Shown here: piece by piece, positions 10,256 to 22,752 of the stretch
Position numbering within the stretch: the stretch's first letter is position 1
Layout of the letters: each line of letters opens with the position of its first letter
Source of the DNA: Daucus carota subsp. sativus
Lineage: Eukaryota > Streptophyta > Magnoliopsida > Apiales > Apiaceae
Direction of reading: 5' to 3'
Assembly (NCBI RefSeq): GCF_001625215.2
Contig: NC_030387.2
Span: forward strand, 3,872,501 to 3,936,500
DNA: 64,000 nt
Notes under the pieces: model-generated
The model's input: the letters and a program-made list of their open reading frames with translations, nothing else
Database searches by the model: none
What the model was told of the DNA's origin: nothing
Translations under genes and position numbers: made by a program

Positions 10256-11357
10256 ACTAATGACACACCTAAACTGTTTTAAACCCGATTTTATAATTAC
10301 TGTCGGTTTGTATCTCAACAACCGAAAAAATAGTGAAAATTAATAATTTAGTACTTTTTATCCAGCAGGACTGGAGGTGAAAGTAAGTAAATTGTTCATT
10401 TCACCGACCATGCTTTTGGAGAATGTGAAGGAATTTTTGCCAATAAACACGTGAAATTATTTGCTTGTATCACATAGTGGGTGTGGTTAGAATGTTGCAC
10501 ACAAAAAAATGAATAAAATAAATACGAATGCGAAGCTCTGTCGTATCTATTGAATTTTGTTTTACTAGTTTATCGATTACATTCCGACTCAACTAAAATT
10601 TTCGAGTAAATTTTGAATCGATATTTTAATTGATTAATTCCGATTCTCGATTAGTACAATCATGATACGAAATTTCATACGAGTTAATAACAAAAATCGA
10701 GATTATTTATATAAATACATAAGGGTTGCAATTTTGAGTAACAGTTTGTGTCGTGTCAGTAATCAGATCGATTTCAGGTAACGCTAAAAGCACTAAAAAT
10801 TAAAAAAAAATTAAAAATTGAAGTTTTTAAAAATGAAATTTTAATTTCGGATCATTTTGGATGAATGGGTGATTTTATGTTATTTTCAAATTTTATCTCA
10901 ATAAACCGTCTTGCGGATTAGGGGTCGGAATTCGGATCGGATATGATGATATAGAAGTGTATATGGGTTTTTTTCCACGCTATATACACGGGCGTTATTG
11001 TTAATAATTTAGGAGGTGAACCGTGAAAGTCTGTATGAAAGCAAAGTCTAATTATCTCCGTGCCATGAAATGTTGAAAACTAAGCAATACAGTGGGGACA
11101 CTGCAGAGACAAACCACTGAGGCAACCTAAGTCTCTGTCAACTTATGACCGTTCCTCCCTTTACTTTTCTCTATATCTTTACTCTTTTCCTCCACCAAAT
11201 TTTTCTTAGTAAAGATAGGAGATTTTCACCTCTCTGTCTTTAGCTCTTTATACATTCATTCATGTCATCTCCTGGGATTGAAATTGTAAGGTTAGTGTTT
11301 TAGCTTCTATATGAAGCTCACTCTGTATTCATATTCAGACAGCATCAATAAGAAAGC
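10256..11357. other. AT-rich spacer and probable upstream region of the HMA gene
   Basis: No gene is visible. A pyrimidine-rich stretch at about 11145-11260 (CCTCCCTTTACTTTTC and similar) is typical of a plant core promoter or 5' UTR and precedes the start codon at 11358. I could not settle on a TATA box. Confidence 0.4.
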
Positions 11358-12716
11358 ATGAACATGAGACTGAAAAACCCGAATAAGGTTCCGTATTCTA
11401 GAATCACTCTTGCTTCTGTTGAATCCTTGACTTTGCCTCTGGTGAGTTCTCTGTCTCTTGTTTTCTTGTTTTGTTGTTCCCAGATGTCACATGTTTTTTG
11501 ATGCATTAGATTTTTTAAGTGGATGAGAAATGCGAGTGATGATTCGAACTCATGACCTTTAGCTTGACCAAATGATTCTTCTTTTATTGACAACATATAA
11601 TTTATTTTCTTAGGGAATTGTAGCTATGGCTTAAAAGGTGTGTTTTGATGTGCAAAAACAGGTTCAAGAAGTAGTTCTGTTGGCGGATTTTCATTGCAAA
11701 GGCTGCCAAGAGCGAGTAGCTGACATCATGTCAAGAATGAACGGTGAGTTATATTTTCGCCGTCTCGTTTATAATTAAACACGCTCACACATCTATTTTG
11801 ACTCTAAACTTCTAATAATGGGAACGAGAGATACAGTCTGACCAAGAGGTCGTTGGCTTTTTTCGCCGTTGTTGAGGTTATTAATAATAAGTTGTTCTTA
11901 AGAGCTGAACAGCAGTCATTAGGAGAATTGTGCAATGTAGGTCCTTTTATCTGGCAAATACATGTGTTGGTTACAGAGGTGTTTGTGTTGTTGCAAACCA
12001 ACGTTCATGTTGCGTTAGATCCCCAACAATCAATACTCGAAGAAAAAACAAAAACAGTTGAATAATTAAATTCCCCTTTTGTTCAAGTACATCGGATTCC
12101 TCATAATAATTCTAGGTCCTACCAAGAAAGTACTTTCGAGACCTTTAGATGAAACTAATGCCCCTTTTTGCCAGGAAAAAGGTGATGATTATCCAGCATA
12201 ATCCCACTTCACTAATTGCAACTAGTTACCAACCATTCTCAGTGCACTCTATATCAAATATATCTACTTCTATTGAGATGTACGCAGATATTACCTCTGT
12301 TAAGTAGAGAGAGTTTTTCTTCGAATACCATGACCCTAAATATAAATTCATTAAGTATTATTTGAGGACTTTAGTTCAGTTATCGTCTTTGTATCAACTG
12401 TATACAGAATGTGAGCCTTCTTTAATATAGGAGGCTCGAAACAAGGTATCGAGTCAAAATCACCCTACGATCATGATATATTGCAAGTCATAGAGTCGTC
12501 GTTCTGTGATTATCATGGTTATCAACCTATGGGTGTTTTGGTTCTCCAGGGGTTAAGGAATCGGTGGTGATTAGCGTTATGGACAAGAAGGTGACCTTAA
12601 CAAGCACATACCCTGGAATTGTTAAAGTTCACAGAGGACAAGTTACGCGCATCTATGAAAACTCGAAGAACAGAGTCAGTGTCATGATGGGTTTTTTTCG
12701 CTTTTCTTGCAGCTAG
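11358..12716 (+). CDS. Small heavy-metal-associated (HMA) domain protein, 3 exons
   Basis: Proposed exons are 11358-11441, 11662-11743 and 12550-12716. All junctions are GT-AG and the phases fit, giving about 110 residues. Exon 1 supplies a basic leader (MNMRLKNPNK). Exon 2 carries the first strand and metal loop, with HCKGC as the CxxC-type site (VLLADFHCKGCQERVADIM). Exon 3 gives the remaining beta strands (GVKESVVISVMDKKVTLT, then YPGIVKV). HMA domains bind soft metal ions such as Cu, Zn or Cd as metallochaperones. The first cysteine of the usual M-x-C-x-x-C loop is shifted to H-C-x-x-C, so the two metal cysteines are kept. The C-terminus ends FRFSCS with no CaaX box, so it is not a typical isoprenylated HIPP. 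The splice model is inferred by eye. Confidence 0.75.
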
Positions 12717-14755
12717 AAAGATTTTAGAAAGTATGTCATTCACTTACATAAGCCTTAACGATGTAAATATCAGAGGATACATATTTGTGCCTTGTGAGAT
12801 AGAATCAAGTTATGACCAACTTTTTCTGGTAAAATAAAGAATAAACATGTTTCAATAGTGAATTTATTTTCTTGGATATGTATAAACGAAGCAGAACAAA
12901 AGTGTGGTCTGTAATATAAATCCAATATAGTGCGAGAACTGTAGAATATATGTACTGTATCTGAAGAGATCCTATCGCAATGTACGTATGTGTCAGACCA
13001 AGCAGAGGCAGAGCTCGAGAGCAAGGTTAAGAGTCAGAGGAAGCAGAATAAAGGTATAAGATGACTTTGTTCTGTAAAAGAGTGATTATAATGGTTAGAG
13101 GTTATGATATTCAGAGGAAAAAAGAAGAAGATAGAACTGTTAGATTGAAGAAGATTCTTTCTTTTTCTAGGATGTATGCAGTTCCTTAAAAGTGAGCACT
13201 TTTTACAAGTAAAAAAAAATGCTTCTATTTAGCCAAAAAAAAAGAAAAAACTCTTCTGAAATGCCAAATCAAATGAGCATAAAACAGAGATATGCTGCTT
13301 CTTTGCCTATGCAGAACCAGATTCCAAGCTGAAAGGTAAATGAGAAACCTTAAAGCAGATCATAAGATGTAAATTTTACACCAATATAAAATCAATCGCA
13401 TCCCTATATATCTGATAACTAGTTATTATCTCGGAACAAGCTGTTCAAAAACGCTTCTTGATTAACAAAACGATTTTGTGTGTACTTAAAATTTACAGAA
13501 TTTCACATTGTTTACCAAGAGATTTTAAGTCTGGCAAATCTATTGTCTCATCAGCATTACACATTAACTCTTGTTTTCAGGCCACAATTTGTGAACTCTC
13601 TATTTGCTCGGTACAATTTTTGTGAGACTTGCATAATGCATCTCTGTGAAAACTACATGCGAGGACAAAACTTCATAATACACTGAATACTAAACATTGA
13701 AGGATGAAATAGTGATTCCTACTCACTTTTAAATTTGGAACTGTATTATCTTGGAGGCAACAAGTCAACAACCAAAGTAAGTGAGATGTAATAATAACTA
13801 GATGGAAGAGCAACTCCACATCTCCGATGCTTGGCTGATTTCTAGTTGAGGTGTCTGTTACTTGATAGGTTAAAATTATAATTTATAAATAGTTATAATC
13901 ATATATCTTTAAAAATCAGAAAATTTCTAGTAAATACTTATTACAAAAACAATTAACTTTTTATGACTTTCATAGACCTATCTTCAAAAAAAAAACATAG
14001 ACACTTTCATAGACCTTTTTATTTTTGTTGAAAAGCTTTATGATTTGAAGGGAATTTATCAAAATGCTATTTTTCAATTTTTATACAATTTTACGATCTC
14101 TTAAAATTTTGTGAAATTACTATTTACACCTAAAAGCAATTATTTGCAAACCAATACAACCATAAATAATTTTCCAGAAAAAATTGAGTTCCTTTTAATG
14201 CATTATATGTTGACTTTGGTTGCATATCATTGCATTTGGTTGCAATACAACAAATTTTATAAAAAAAAGAAAAAAATTAAAACATTATATTGGCAATTTT
14301 TGAAAAGTAAACATATTTTTGCAAAAATCAAACAAAGCGAGTATATTTTTCAAATAAAGCCCCTAAAGTTTTTGATAATATATATTTTATGAACCTTTTA
14401 ATATTTTGTTGAATAGTAGAAATTAACAAAAACATCAACTTATTTTTCCCAATCAATTTATCGACAATCTGTATATAACTTAAGGTCGGCAAAGAAAGCT
14501 GCCGCGTCAATTGTCCCTTGGCATTTATTAGCTATCTCTCGAGCAAAATCAGAAATTTAAGGTAACACGCCTAAGTCTACAACCGTTTATTATAAGACAT
14601 GCAAACCCACTAGTTTAGTAGTATAGTAATGTAGTATAACGACGCGGCCAACTACTATTATAAAATGTTTTGAAGTTTGAAACAAACCTCTCATAACTTA
14701 TATTTTGCAGTCTACTCTCTCTGTACTCAAACAAAGACAAGAAGTTCTAACAGTT
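12717..14755. other. Intergenic region between the HMA and IST1-like genes
   Basis: AT-rich sequence without convincing exons. A TTTTGCAG acceptor-like site at 14703-14710, just before the IST1 start, leaves room for a 5'-UTR intron whose first exon would lie in this stretch. Confidence 0.4.
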
Positions 14756-16855
14756 ATGGGAAAGAAGATTGATGCTCTACTAGGCCTCACGTTTAAGGTT
14801 TCAAAGTTCAAACCTGCCATCAATCTGGCCATCTCCAGGATTTATGTCCTAAAGAACCAGCGTCGGGCTCGAATGTCTGTGGCTCAGTCTGATGTTATTG
14901 AGCTCCTCAAGCTTGGCCAGAACAAGCGAGCTCTCATTCGGGTAATTTAGATCTCAAATCACACTTTACTGTTACACATTTTTCTGCACACACGCGGGTA
15001 ATACAATTATATATCATTTGCCTGTAAATTGAGGCCTAAAGAACATCGAATTTGACAGGTTGAGCAAGTGATCAAAGAGCAGAACATGTTAGATGTGTTT
15101 GTCATGATAGAAGGCTATTGTCATCTTCTCATAGAGAGGCTCAACCTTGTAGAAAAAGAGAAGTTAGTCCTTCTGTATTCTTTATGTATAGTGGATTTCG
15201 TGTGTTGTTTTGTAATATTTTTGGTTAATGAATTGTTTTCTTCCTACAGAGGATGTCCAGAAGAACTGGAGGAGGCGGTATCAAGCCTGATATATGCTTC
15301 TACAAGATGTGGAGAATTTCCGGAGCTTCAAGAGATACGCGCAATGTTCACATCATGTTTTGGGAGGGAGTTCACGGCTAGAGCTGCTGATTTACGAAAC
15401 AACTGTAGAGTTGATTCCAAGGTATATATAATAGTTTGTTGGTTGAAGTTTGTAATTAATATTTTTGGTATAAAACCGAGAGTAATTCTTCTAGTATTTG
15501 TATGAATTTGTGTATAGGTCGTTGCAAAGCTGTCAACAAGACGGCCAGACCTGGAAAGTAGAATGAAGGTGCTTAAAGAGATTGCTTCTGAAAATGATAT
15601 TGGTTTACAAGATGAGGAAGAATCGTCCATTACAACCGAGGTAAGAAACAACATAATTTCAGGGAAACAAACCAAACCCAGTATATCCCGCTTAGAGCAA
15701 GGTCTGGAGAGGGTAAAATGTACGCAGACCATGCCCCTACTCTAAAGAATAGGGAGGCTGTTTTTGTGCAGACCCCCAGCTTAGTGCAAGACAAAGTAGA
15801 TTCTAAATCACATAAATGAATATATAATTGTTTTTTAATAACATATCACATATACAAACTGATTAAGATCTTTTTCCATTACAACCGAGGTAAGAAACAA
15901 CATAATGTCAGGGAAACAAGTGGATTCTAAATCACATATATGAATATATAATTGTTTTTTAATAACATATCACATATACAAACTGATTAAGATCTTTGTA
16001 ATAATTTTGCAGAATAATTTCAATGCTAATTCAAAACAGAACCAGCCTAAATCAGACCAACAAAACAAAACAGGAGCTAAGCTGGAAGAGATCTCTTTAG
16101 GTTCACTGGAGAATAAAGAGGAAGTTGAAGGCTTCTCACACTCAATGAAAGGAGAGAAAAAGTACAGGGATGTAGCTGATGCTGCACAGGCAGCATTTGA
16201 ATCTGCGGCTTGTGCTGCAGATGCTGCAAGGGCAGCTGTAGAACTTTCTCGGTCTGAGTCACATGATCCAGATGATCAAATTCCACCAAGTTCTCATTTG
16301 AATAAAGGATCTAAGACTCCTGACCCTCGACAACCCAATTATCTTGGAGAAATGCAAATGGCAAATGATGATGTAGGGTCCAAACAAATGAAGAATACAA
16401 AAGAAAATAAAAGATCAGTATCTGGTTCAAGTCGATATTCTTCTGACAACATTCTACAAGCAACTGCATTTCCTACTGATACAGAGGTACAAACAACAGC
16501 AGTCGTGAGGGAAGTAGTATTTGATGAAAGTGATGATGAAGGAAACACTGAACAACATGCTAGTTTCTCAACTGGAATCCAGGACTTGGAATATGAGATG
16601 AAACGCGATTTGCTCGCCAATAGACCTTCAAATTATAACTCTAACACTATTGATGTTGACAACACCTCATATGGGATTAATTCAGAGCCTACCAAATTTC
16701 ACAAGAAATATCTTTTGATATCTCAAGCTGATTCAGAGTGGAAGCCAGGACAGGAGGCTGCAAACCCCAAAATTAACCATGCTCAAAGATCAAAAGCAGA
16801 ACATTCTTTGCGGAAAAACTTGGAGAATAGGCCTATGTCAGTGAGGACTAGGTGA
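14756..16855 (+). CDS. IST1-like ESCRT-III regulator, 5 exons
   Basis: Proposed exons are 14756-14941, 15059-15162, 15250-15421, 15518-15640 and 16013-16855. All are GT-AG and in phase, giving 475 residues. Residues about 10-175 form the IST1 domain (regulator of Vps4 in the multivesicular body pathway). Recognisable blocks are KFKPAINLAISRIYVLKNQR, VIELLKLGQNKRALIRVEQV, CPEELEEAVSSLIYASTRC, FGREFTARAADLRNNC and STRRPDLESRMKVLKEIA. IST1 proteins bind ESCRT-III and VPS4/LIP5 at endosomes during sorting of membrane cargo. The C-terminal half is a disordered Ser/Asn/Gln-rich tail with an alanine-rich segment (DAAQAAFESAACAADAARAA) that is often seen in plant IST1-like proteins. The chosen start MGKKIDALLG is the only ATG at the domain's N-terminus. 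The stop overlaps a donor-like AGGTGAGT, but the end RPMSVRTR suits the family, so I keep the stop. Confidence 0.85.
15626..16001 (+). repeat. Direct duplication within intron 4 of the IST1-like gene
   Basis: The last 15 bases of exon 4, its donor GTAAGAAAC and about 100 bases of intron (15626-15870, less an insert) are repeated at 15875-16001. Both copies share the run GGATTCTAAATCACATA (one mismatch) and the tract ending GATTAAGATCTTT. The first copy carries an extra SINE fragment. The second copy provides a decoy 5' splice site at 15890. Confidence 0.8.
15671..15795 (-). mobile_element. Au-SINE-like 3' fragment
   Basis: Read on the minus strand it contains the landmarks of the Au SINE 3' half: AACAGCCTCCCTATTC, GGTCTGCGTACATTTTACCC and GGGATATACTGGGTTTG. 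The tRNA-like head with A and B boxes is missing. ACAA repeats flank it (15667-15670 and 15791-15794). It is present in only one of the two intron repeat copies, so it inserted after the duplication. Confidence 0.65.
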
Positions 16856-17784
16856 GTGTATCAGCAATGTCAATCCATTGGGCACCAGAAAGTTGTACAA
16901 GTTCTGCAAATTGCAGTATAATAGCCCAAGTATCTGCATGACATACATTTTTAATATTCCCCATTTGACTTCGATCCCATCAGCTGAATATTTGTGCATT
17001 ACATGTCTTCTCTAATTTTGCCATGTGAATGGTTGTCCATGTTACTTCTATAATGTAAAGATTTTGCTATTTCTTGAGGATCATATGATATATACTATTG
17101 TTTTAGTCAGTACTACTGTCAAATGATTTGCCAATGTTAAAAAGCACGTTATTTTATATCAAACTAGTTCCTAGAACTGTCTAGAAACATAAACTATCAC
17201 ATAAACTACTCATACAGGACCGAAAAGGTTGACATACTGAACTTCTACCATAGTCTGTACACAGTCCAAATCTATTGTTTGGTGATAACAGGTGGAGCAC
17301 TGAAGCTTTCAAACTCACGCAGGCAAACCCAGAGATATAATTTAATCCAAAATTTAAATGCATGAAGTGCATATGCGATATGCCACTAATATGACTAATG
17401 GCAATTTCTGAGTAAGCAAGGGGATAACAAGGGGGACAACACAACATTACAATTTTTCTAGCCTGAATGAGGATGTGTGCATTTCATACGGTCAGTTACT
17501 TGTGGGATCAATGCAATATCATGCTGAGCTAAGGATCTCTGTTGAGTATCTCAATACAGACATCCCCCTAATCTTCGCTTAGGATCTAATACTTTTCAAT
17601 CTTATAAATAAGGAATAAAGATATCGAGGGAAAAACTCCGAGAAATAGTTACTACTTGCTAGTCATGTACAAGAAGCATGTATCAAATATTACCAAACAG
17701 ACTGTATCAACAATATCTGATATACCTGTATATTTAGACTGGTTTCCCTAGAGTTGTCAATAAGTAAAGAGGATGTACATAAAT
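16856..17784. other. Convergent 3' spacer between IST1-like and HOP2
   Basis: The two genes point at each other, so this stretch should hold both 3' UTRs. I see no additional gene. Confidence 0.4.
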
Positions 17785-19858
17785 TTACTGCCCCCTAGCA
17801 CGCTTTTTTCCTTGCGGCATTAGATCAGAAAAGGACTGCAAACTTACGCCAACATCTTCATCATACTCAAGTCCAAGTTCCTCCTGAAAAAGCCAGCCAG
17901 ATAATTTATAAGAAAGACAATAACTGCACTGTGGTATTCAACAGGGAAGTTTAAAACTGATACAAGACCTTGAATTCTTTTGGATTCTTAGGCGAGTTCT
18001 CTGTTATAGAGTCCCAAATATCTTTAAACATTCTCTTGCGCTTTCTCCACTGACTGATTGTACTTGAATATAATGACTCAATAACTTTTCGCTCCTCTGG
18101 ACTCACCAGAGTGACACCTCCGCGCAGTTTGGTCAATTTCTCTTCCATATTGCTAACCTGATAAGAAGTAAAGACTTAAGTGAACAAGGTATCAATCTGA
18201 GTTATGCATGCAGATTTCCATGGAAACAAACCTCCTTTTGCAGTTTCATTTCTTTGCTATGTATATCCTCAAGAGTTAGATTAGACTGCAGAGATTTGAT
18301 CTCTGCAAAAGCACATAAATTAAATAATTACACCAGAAACTTAGTTTCTAGAAGTTAGTTTCCAGAAAGTGTAAGATGAGTACCTCCCTCTACCTCACTG
18401 ATTGCTTTCTTTTGTTCATCTAGCTGAGCTTGCAGTTTGGAGTTTTCTTCCTTCATTCGATTAAGCTCTTCACTGTTTGGAATGTCAAACTGATCTTGCC
18501 GAGCAAGGTATATTTTTTGTTTACCATACTCCTTAAATGATATTTTTCCAGCATCAGCAAGAGTGTCTAATGCCTTCTGTACACCCGTCTTTTTCAGGTT
18601 GAATTTTTGCAGAAAATCTGCTACTGTCTGAGAATTCAATGGTCGGTTTTGCTGCATTGATAAGAAATATGATACATTTAGAGATAGTAAGACAATCACA
18701 AATTCTGTTTATATAGCAACCACTATGATCAGAAGTAAGCAATATCTCAGAAGCATGGCCTACTCGAATAAGGATATAATCAAGTATGTAATGTATGTCA
18801 TATTGTTTCAAGCTTTTAAAGTTCAGTTGATAGACTATGTTGATATGATTTTAATAAGTGCAAGATGAGTAACTACATCGAAGAATTTAGGTCTAACAAG
18901 AACCAACAAAAGACTTTCTTATCAGTTGCCCTGCACCTCTTAAGTACATATGGAGGAGAACAAGATCCAGTCATTTGGTCTTTGATACTTGGATTCTCAG
19001 TTTTAATTTGAGGTTAAGGCCTGCCAGCCACGAATTTCTCTTTTTATTCCTTTCCATTTCACCATCTCTGAATTTACACACACAGACACACCCTTATGTT
19101 TGAGTAACTTAAGTTTCAGACGTGATTTAACACCTCGTTCTTCAATGGAGACGTAATTTATTACCACAACGCAAGGAAATTACAATATGAAAGCATCTTC
19201 CCAAAAAAATGGAACAACCATTGTTATCTATATTCTATTACACCTATAAATGTGAAAAAAATTCAGAACATATGTATGGAAAAAGGAAGTCAAACTATCC
19301 GTAATAATTCACATTCTGCGGTTTTAATAAAGTTATCCACATTGACAATCATAGAAGTAATAGAAATACGAAGCCTCAACTAGAAGCATGAATCAATGCT
19401 TTACTCTTGTCCGTAAATTAAACCGGAACAGCTTGAGAAACACATACAATAATACTCTGATTCGTTTACAAAAATAACTGAACACTTCTTATAAACCATA
19501 TAATTCACAATTAATTAAACTCAAATTAATCATAAAAAACAAAAACATAGTTGAATAATTATGTGCTGTATACACGAACAAAGTTTAATTCCTTGGCAAA
19601 GTAAATCAACCTTATAAATGTCGCGTGGAGTTATATAACCAAATTTAAGTACGCAAGTGATAAAATACATATAAATTTGAATGAAACATACCTCATTTAC
19701 AAAATTGAGCACGATTCCTGCAAATTATTAGGAAAAATTAGCTTAGCACACATACAAATACACACTATGCTAGAAATGAAAGGGAGAGAAGGAGAGAGGG
19801 CAAGGGAGCGAGGGAGGAGAGAGAGGAAGAGGGAGAGGGAAAGGGGGAGAGAGGGAGA

Positions 19859-19910
<52 letters not shown>

Positions 19911-19938
19911 CTTCGACATTATCAGGCTTGGGCGCCAT
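17785..19938 (-). CDS. HOP2: HOP2 (homologous-pairing protein 2, PSMC3IP/TBPIP family), 6 exons
   Basis: Proposed exons on the minus strand, 5' to 3': 19911-19938, 19692-19717, 18384-18651, 18232-18302, 17969-18157 and 17785-17883. All are GT-AG and in phase, giving 226 residues, close to the usual family length (about 215-230). The protein starts MAPKPDNVEG and continues into a winged-helix DNA-binding domain (residues about 10-75) ending in the hallmark YGKQKIYLARQDQF. A heptad-type coiled coil follows (about 80-140), then a basic WRKRKRMFKDIWDSI and a C-terminal EELGLEYDEDVG helix. With MND1, HOP2 stimulates strand invasion by DMC1 and RAD51 and prevents pairing of non-homologous chromosomes in meiosis. 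A (GA)n tract directly abuts the exon 1 donor. The short first two exons (28 and 26 bp) are easily missed by gene finders. Confidence 0.88.
19779..19909 (+). repeat. Compound (GA)n / GGGAGA microsatellite
   Basis: It starts as imperfect GAGAGGG/GGAGAGA units and ends in a pure GA run of about 45 bases at 19862-19908. On the HOP2 transcript it is a CU tract that begins at the intron 1 donor itself. Confidence 0.9.
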
Positions 19939-22242
19939 GGATCGGAGACTGCAGAGTTGAGAAATGAGCGGGAAATTTCTAACTTTATTTTTATTTACCA
20001 AAAATGGAACTAAGAAGCTGCGCAGAGTGCGTGGTACAAGTAGAACCGCCTACAAGACGACATCGTTTGCAGACATGAGAAGAGACAAGCAGCCCAATTA
20101 GGAGCCCATTGGACCAGGCTGTAATTCTTATTTTGGGTGACTTAAAAGTTAAAGTTATATGTCTATGTGCCAAAGTAAAAATCGATTTGAAGTTAAAGAA
20201 AATGATATGAATTTATAAACCAGTAAGAGGTATTTTTTTAATAATATAGAATAATAACGCGTTAGTATTTTTTAATAAAAGTTTGACACTCAATTTGAAC
20301 CCTTTCTATGTCCTTTATAATTGAACCCTTTCTATGTCGTTTTTATAATATAGAATAAGGGTATCGTTCAACATCAGATATGAGCTCACTTTTCTTCTAT
20401 TTTACTATACAAATAAATGATTTGGTTTTGATTTTATACTAAATATTAATCTAATAAAAATTATTTTAAAAGCAATTAAATATATATGTTGAAAAGTATG
20501 AATATACGTTACTGAATCTATGACATAATTCCGAATTCTTTGATATTTTAATAAAAATATTTATAGAAAACTTGTCATGGACACCATAGATTCAAGATCT
20601 GTTATTCGCATAATCCCATTGATGACATAGAAAGGTTAAAATGAATTACACGTTAATATTATTATTCTCATGAATCATAGAAAAGTTTTATCGACTTTGT
20701 AGAGATAACAATCTAGAAAACATATTGGGATATTCGCATAATACCCTAATTAATTTATGCACCTCTACCAGCATTAACGCATGTATAAGCACATTTTGAC
20801 ATTTTTACAATTCAAAACTGTATAATCATTATAAAATTCTGGACTTTAAAACAGCCTTCGGACAAGACCCAAGTGACAATGCAGACTAACACTAATCCAA
20901 CAAGGTCCAATATAATTCAATTAAATTTTCTGTACACAATTTTGTGCACCTAGCACTACTCGGATTATATAAGCTCCCTGATATTATTTGAACCCCAGGG
21001 CTCACTGGTAGAGCTTGGCAATGCTACAAAGCTTGGAAAAAAGTACATTCTTAAAACAGATGGGTGGCTGTTTCATTTTGGACATTACACAGGACACAAT
21101 AAGGCTGCACTTGCATTCCAAAACTGAGGAGTCCATCTTTTATTGCTAGTCTGTCCTGTAATGTTAACCATAAAATGAACGAAAATTCTGGAACATCAAG
21201 TTTGTGCCAGAGAACGCAATACCAAGGAGTGACTTGCTCTACTTCGAGTTGAATTCCAAATACAAGAAATGTTGATTTTCTTGCCTCTCATAGCGTTCCA
21301 GGTGATTTCATCATGAGATTGATTTTGAACTAATAGTTAGTGCCAAGAACTTACGAATGTGCAGAAGTATGCGACAATTCAAATTTATAAAACCGAGTTG
21401 TTATGCGGTCTAAAAGCATTTCCGATAATCATCCTTCTTACTTGTAATTTTGCAACATATACAATTTTAGGTAACCATAAAAAAACCAACTTACCCCATC
21501 ACACCCCTTGACTAAAATTTTAAATTTTAGGTGGGAGAAAATTGTCTCTGCATTTTGATTTTTGAGTAACCAAATTTGCCTCCTGTAGTGTCATATCATC
21601 TTTACTTCCCTATCACCCTAACTAGGGCCGCAAACTAATAGATAGAGCCGAGTTTAATACCTCTTCAAATAAAATACTGAGAAATTTTGGGAGCTTAAGC
21701 GGTGGGACCCTAGACATAAGTCTTATCCGTCTATAGTCAGGGTCATCCATGTTGAGTTTCCGCCAAATAAGGTATCTGTCTGGGATGATCTTGTAATCAT
21801 GAAAAAGTGATATCAGACTAAGAATGCAGTGAAGCATAACTACTGACTATTTGTATCCAGAATCATCTCTTGAGAAATATATGTTGTTTATTTCAGGTTC
21901 AGAAGCCCAATTCCGCCTTAAATTGTGCTTCTGCTGCTCTGCAGATACATTCCTGTGTTTCCTTTCAGGATCAAGTGCCCCACCTGCATTTTCCTATGTA
22001 AAATGTTTTATTCATTATAATATTGTCTTTTGGTATTATAAAATTCAATACCTGCATTTATTATTCAGTTTAATCTAGTGACTTTTATTGATATCAAGCA
22101 TTAAGCTAGTACAAATAATACAATGGAAAGCTAGTTGATACACGATGATGACGGAAGTGACTCCAGCAGAATGCAGTAGACCAAAAGGCCAATAAAGCTC
22201 TAAATTCTATCACACAGCATATAAAATTGTGAACAGACGCTT
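19939..22242. other. HOP2 upstream region and intergenic spacer
   Basis: AT-rich with no convincing gene. It includes one isolated terminus of the MITE family at 28803 and 53609 (see 20923-20961). The short stretch of about 40 bp at 20580-20620 and its partial echo at 20730 share TATTCGCATAAT but no clear element. Confidence 0.4.
20923..20961 (-). mobile_element. Single terminus of the GAGTA-TGCTAGGTGCAC MITE family
   Basis: The reverse complement reads GAGTAGTGCTAGGTGCAC followed by AAAATTGTGTACAG, matching the left end of the elements at 28803 and 53609. No partner end is present nearby, so this is a truncated copy. Confidence 0.6.
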
Positions 22243-22632
22243 CTAATGACGGGCAGGTGGCGATGGAAGGGCTCCAGTTGGGACCTCGAATCCAGGATTG
22301 GGGACAGTAGTGTCGTGGCCACCAGGAATGTAACTTGGAACAGAGCCACCAGTAGTCGGAGCAGGGAGAGTGGGAATGCTGACTCCATGTCCTGTATTGG
22401 TGCCTGTTACCGGATTGTACGTGAAGGGCTTAACCCCTTTGTGAAAACACTTTTTTTTTGGTGGAACCATGACACGTCCAATCCCGGGGATGAGGACACT
22501 GCCTTCTTGTGTGAAGGTCTCTGGCTGTTTCTCATCAGCATCTTTTGGCATGTCACGTCCAGCACTAGCTGATGAGAAAACAATGTTGACAATGACAACG
22601 AAAGCCAGAATGGAGTACGGTTTCAAAGCCAT
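22243..22632 (-). CDS. Small secreted putative cell-wall protein (129 aa)
   Basis: A single exon with ATG at 22632 and stop at 22243. Residues 1-24 are a clear signal peptide (hydrophobic core ILAFVVIVNIVF, likely cut after ASA). The mature part begins GRDMPKD. It carries the family motif GSVLIPGIGRVMVPP, then a Lys/His patch, and a Gly/Pro/Thr-rich tail with three PGxxxP-like turns. This fits the small plant 'putative cell wall protein' family, whose members are apoplastic and of unknown biochemical role. A TATATAA box on the minus strand at 22746-22752 lies about 115 bp upstream of the start, consistent with a short 5' UTR. I infer location from the signal peptide only. Confidence 0.8.
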   Translation of the reverse strand: MALKPYSILAFVVIVNIVFSSASAGRDMPKDADEKQPETFTQEGSVLIPGIGRVMVPPKKKCFHKGVKPFTYNPVTGTNTGHGVSIPTLPAPTTGGSVPSYIPGGHDTTVPNPGFEVPTGALPSPPARH

Positions 22633-22745
22633 TGTGTTAACTAGCTAGCTACTTCTTTTCTTTCAGAAACAAAGGATGAGTGTTGAAAAGAAGATTGAAA
22701 CTTCTTAGCTAAGTGATGAAGAAAGTAAAAGAACAGGAGGTGGTG

Positions 22746-22752
22746 TTATATA
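22746..22752 (-). promoter_or_regulatory. TATA box of the cell-wall protein gene
   Basis: TATATAA on the minus strand, followed by CACCACC, 114 bp upstream of the ATG. Spacing is normal for a plant core promoter. Confidence 0.6.

Noticed and set aside
11515..11600. B-box-like GAGTTCGAATC on the minus strand in intron 1 of the HMA gene
   Set aside because: It suggests a SINE, but I could not find a convincing A box, poly-A tail or target duplication.
19677..20001. Frames coding Glu-Arg or Ser-Leu repeats
   Set aside because: Translation of the GA microsatellite at the HOP2 donor.
20990..21030. tRNA-like GGGCTCACTGGTAGAGC
   Set aside because: It resembles an A box, but no B box or cloverleaf follows, so not called as tRNA or SINE.
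21580..21595. CCTCCTGTAGTG as the missing right end of a CACTA element
   Set aside because: Too short a match, 35 kb away from the CACTA start at 56750 and on the wrong side.
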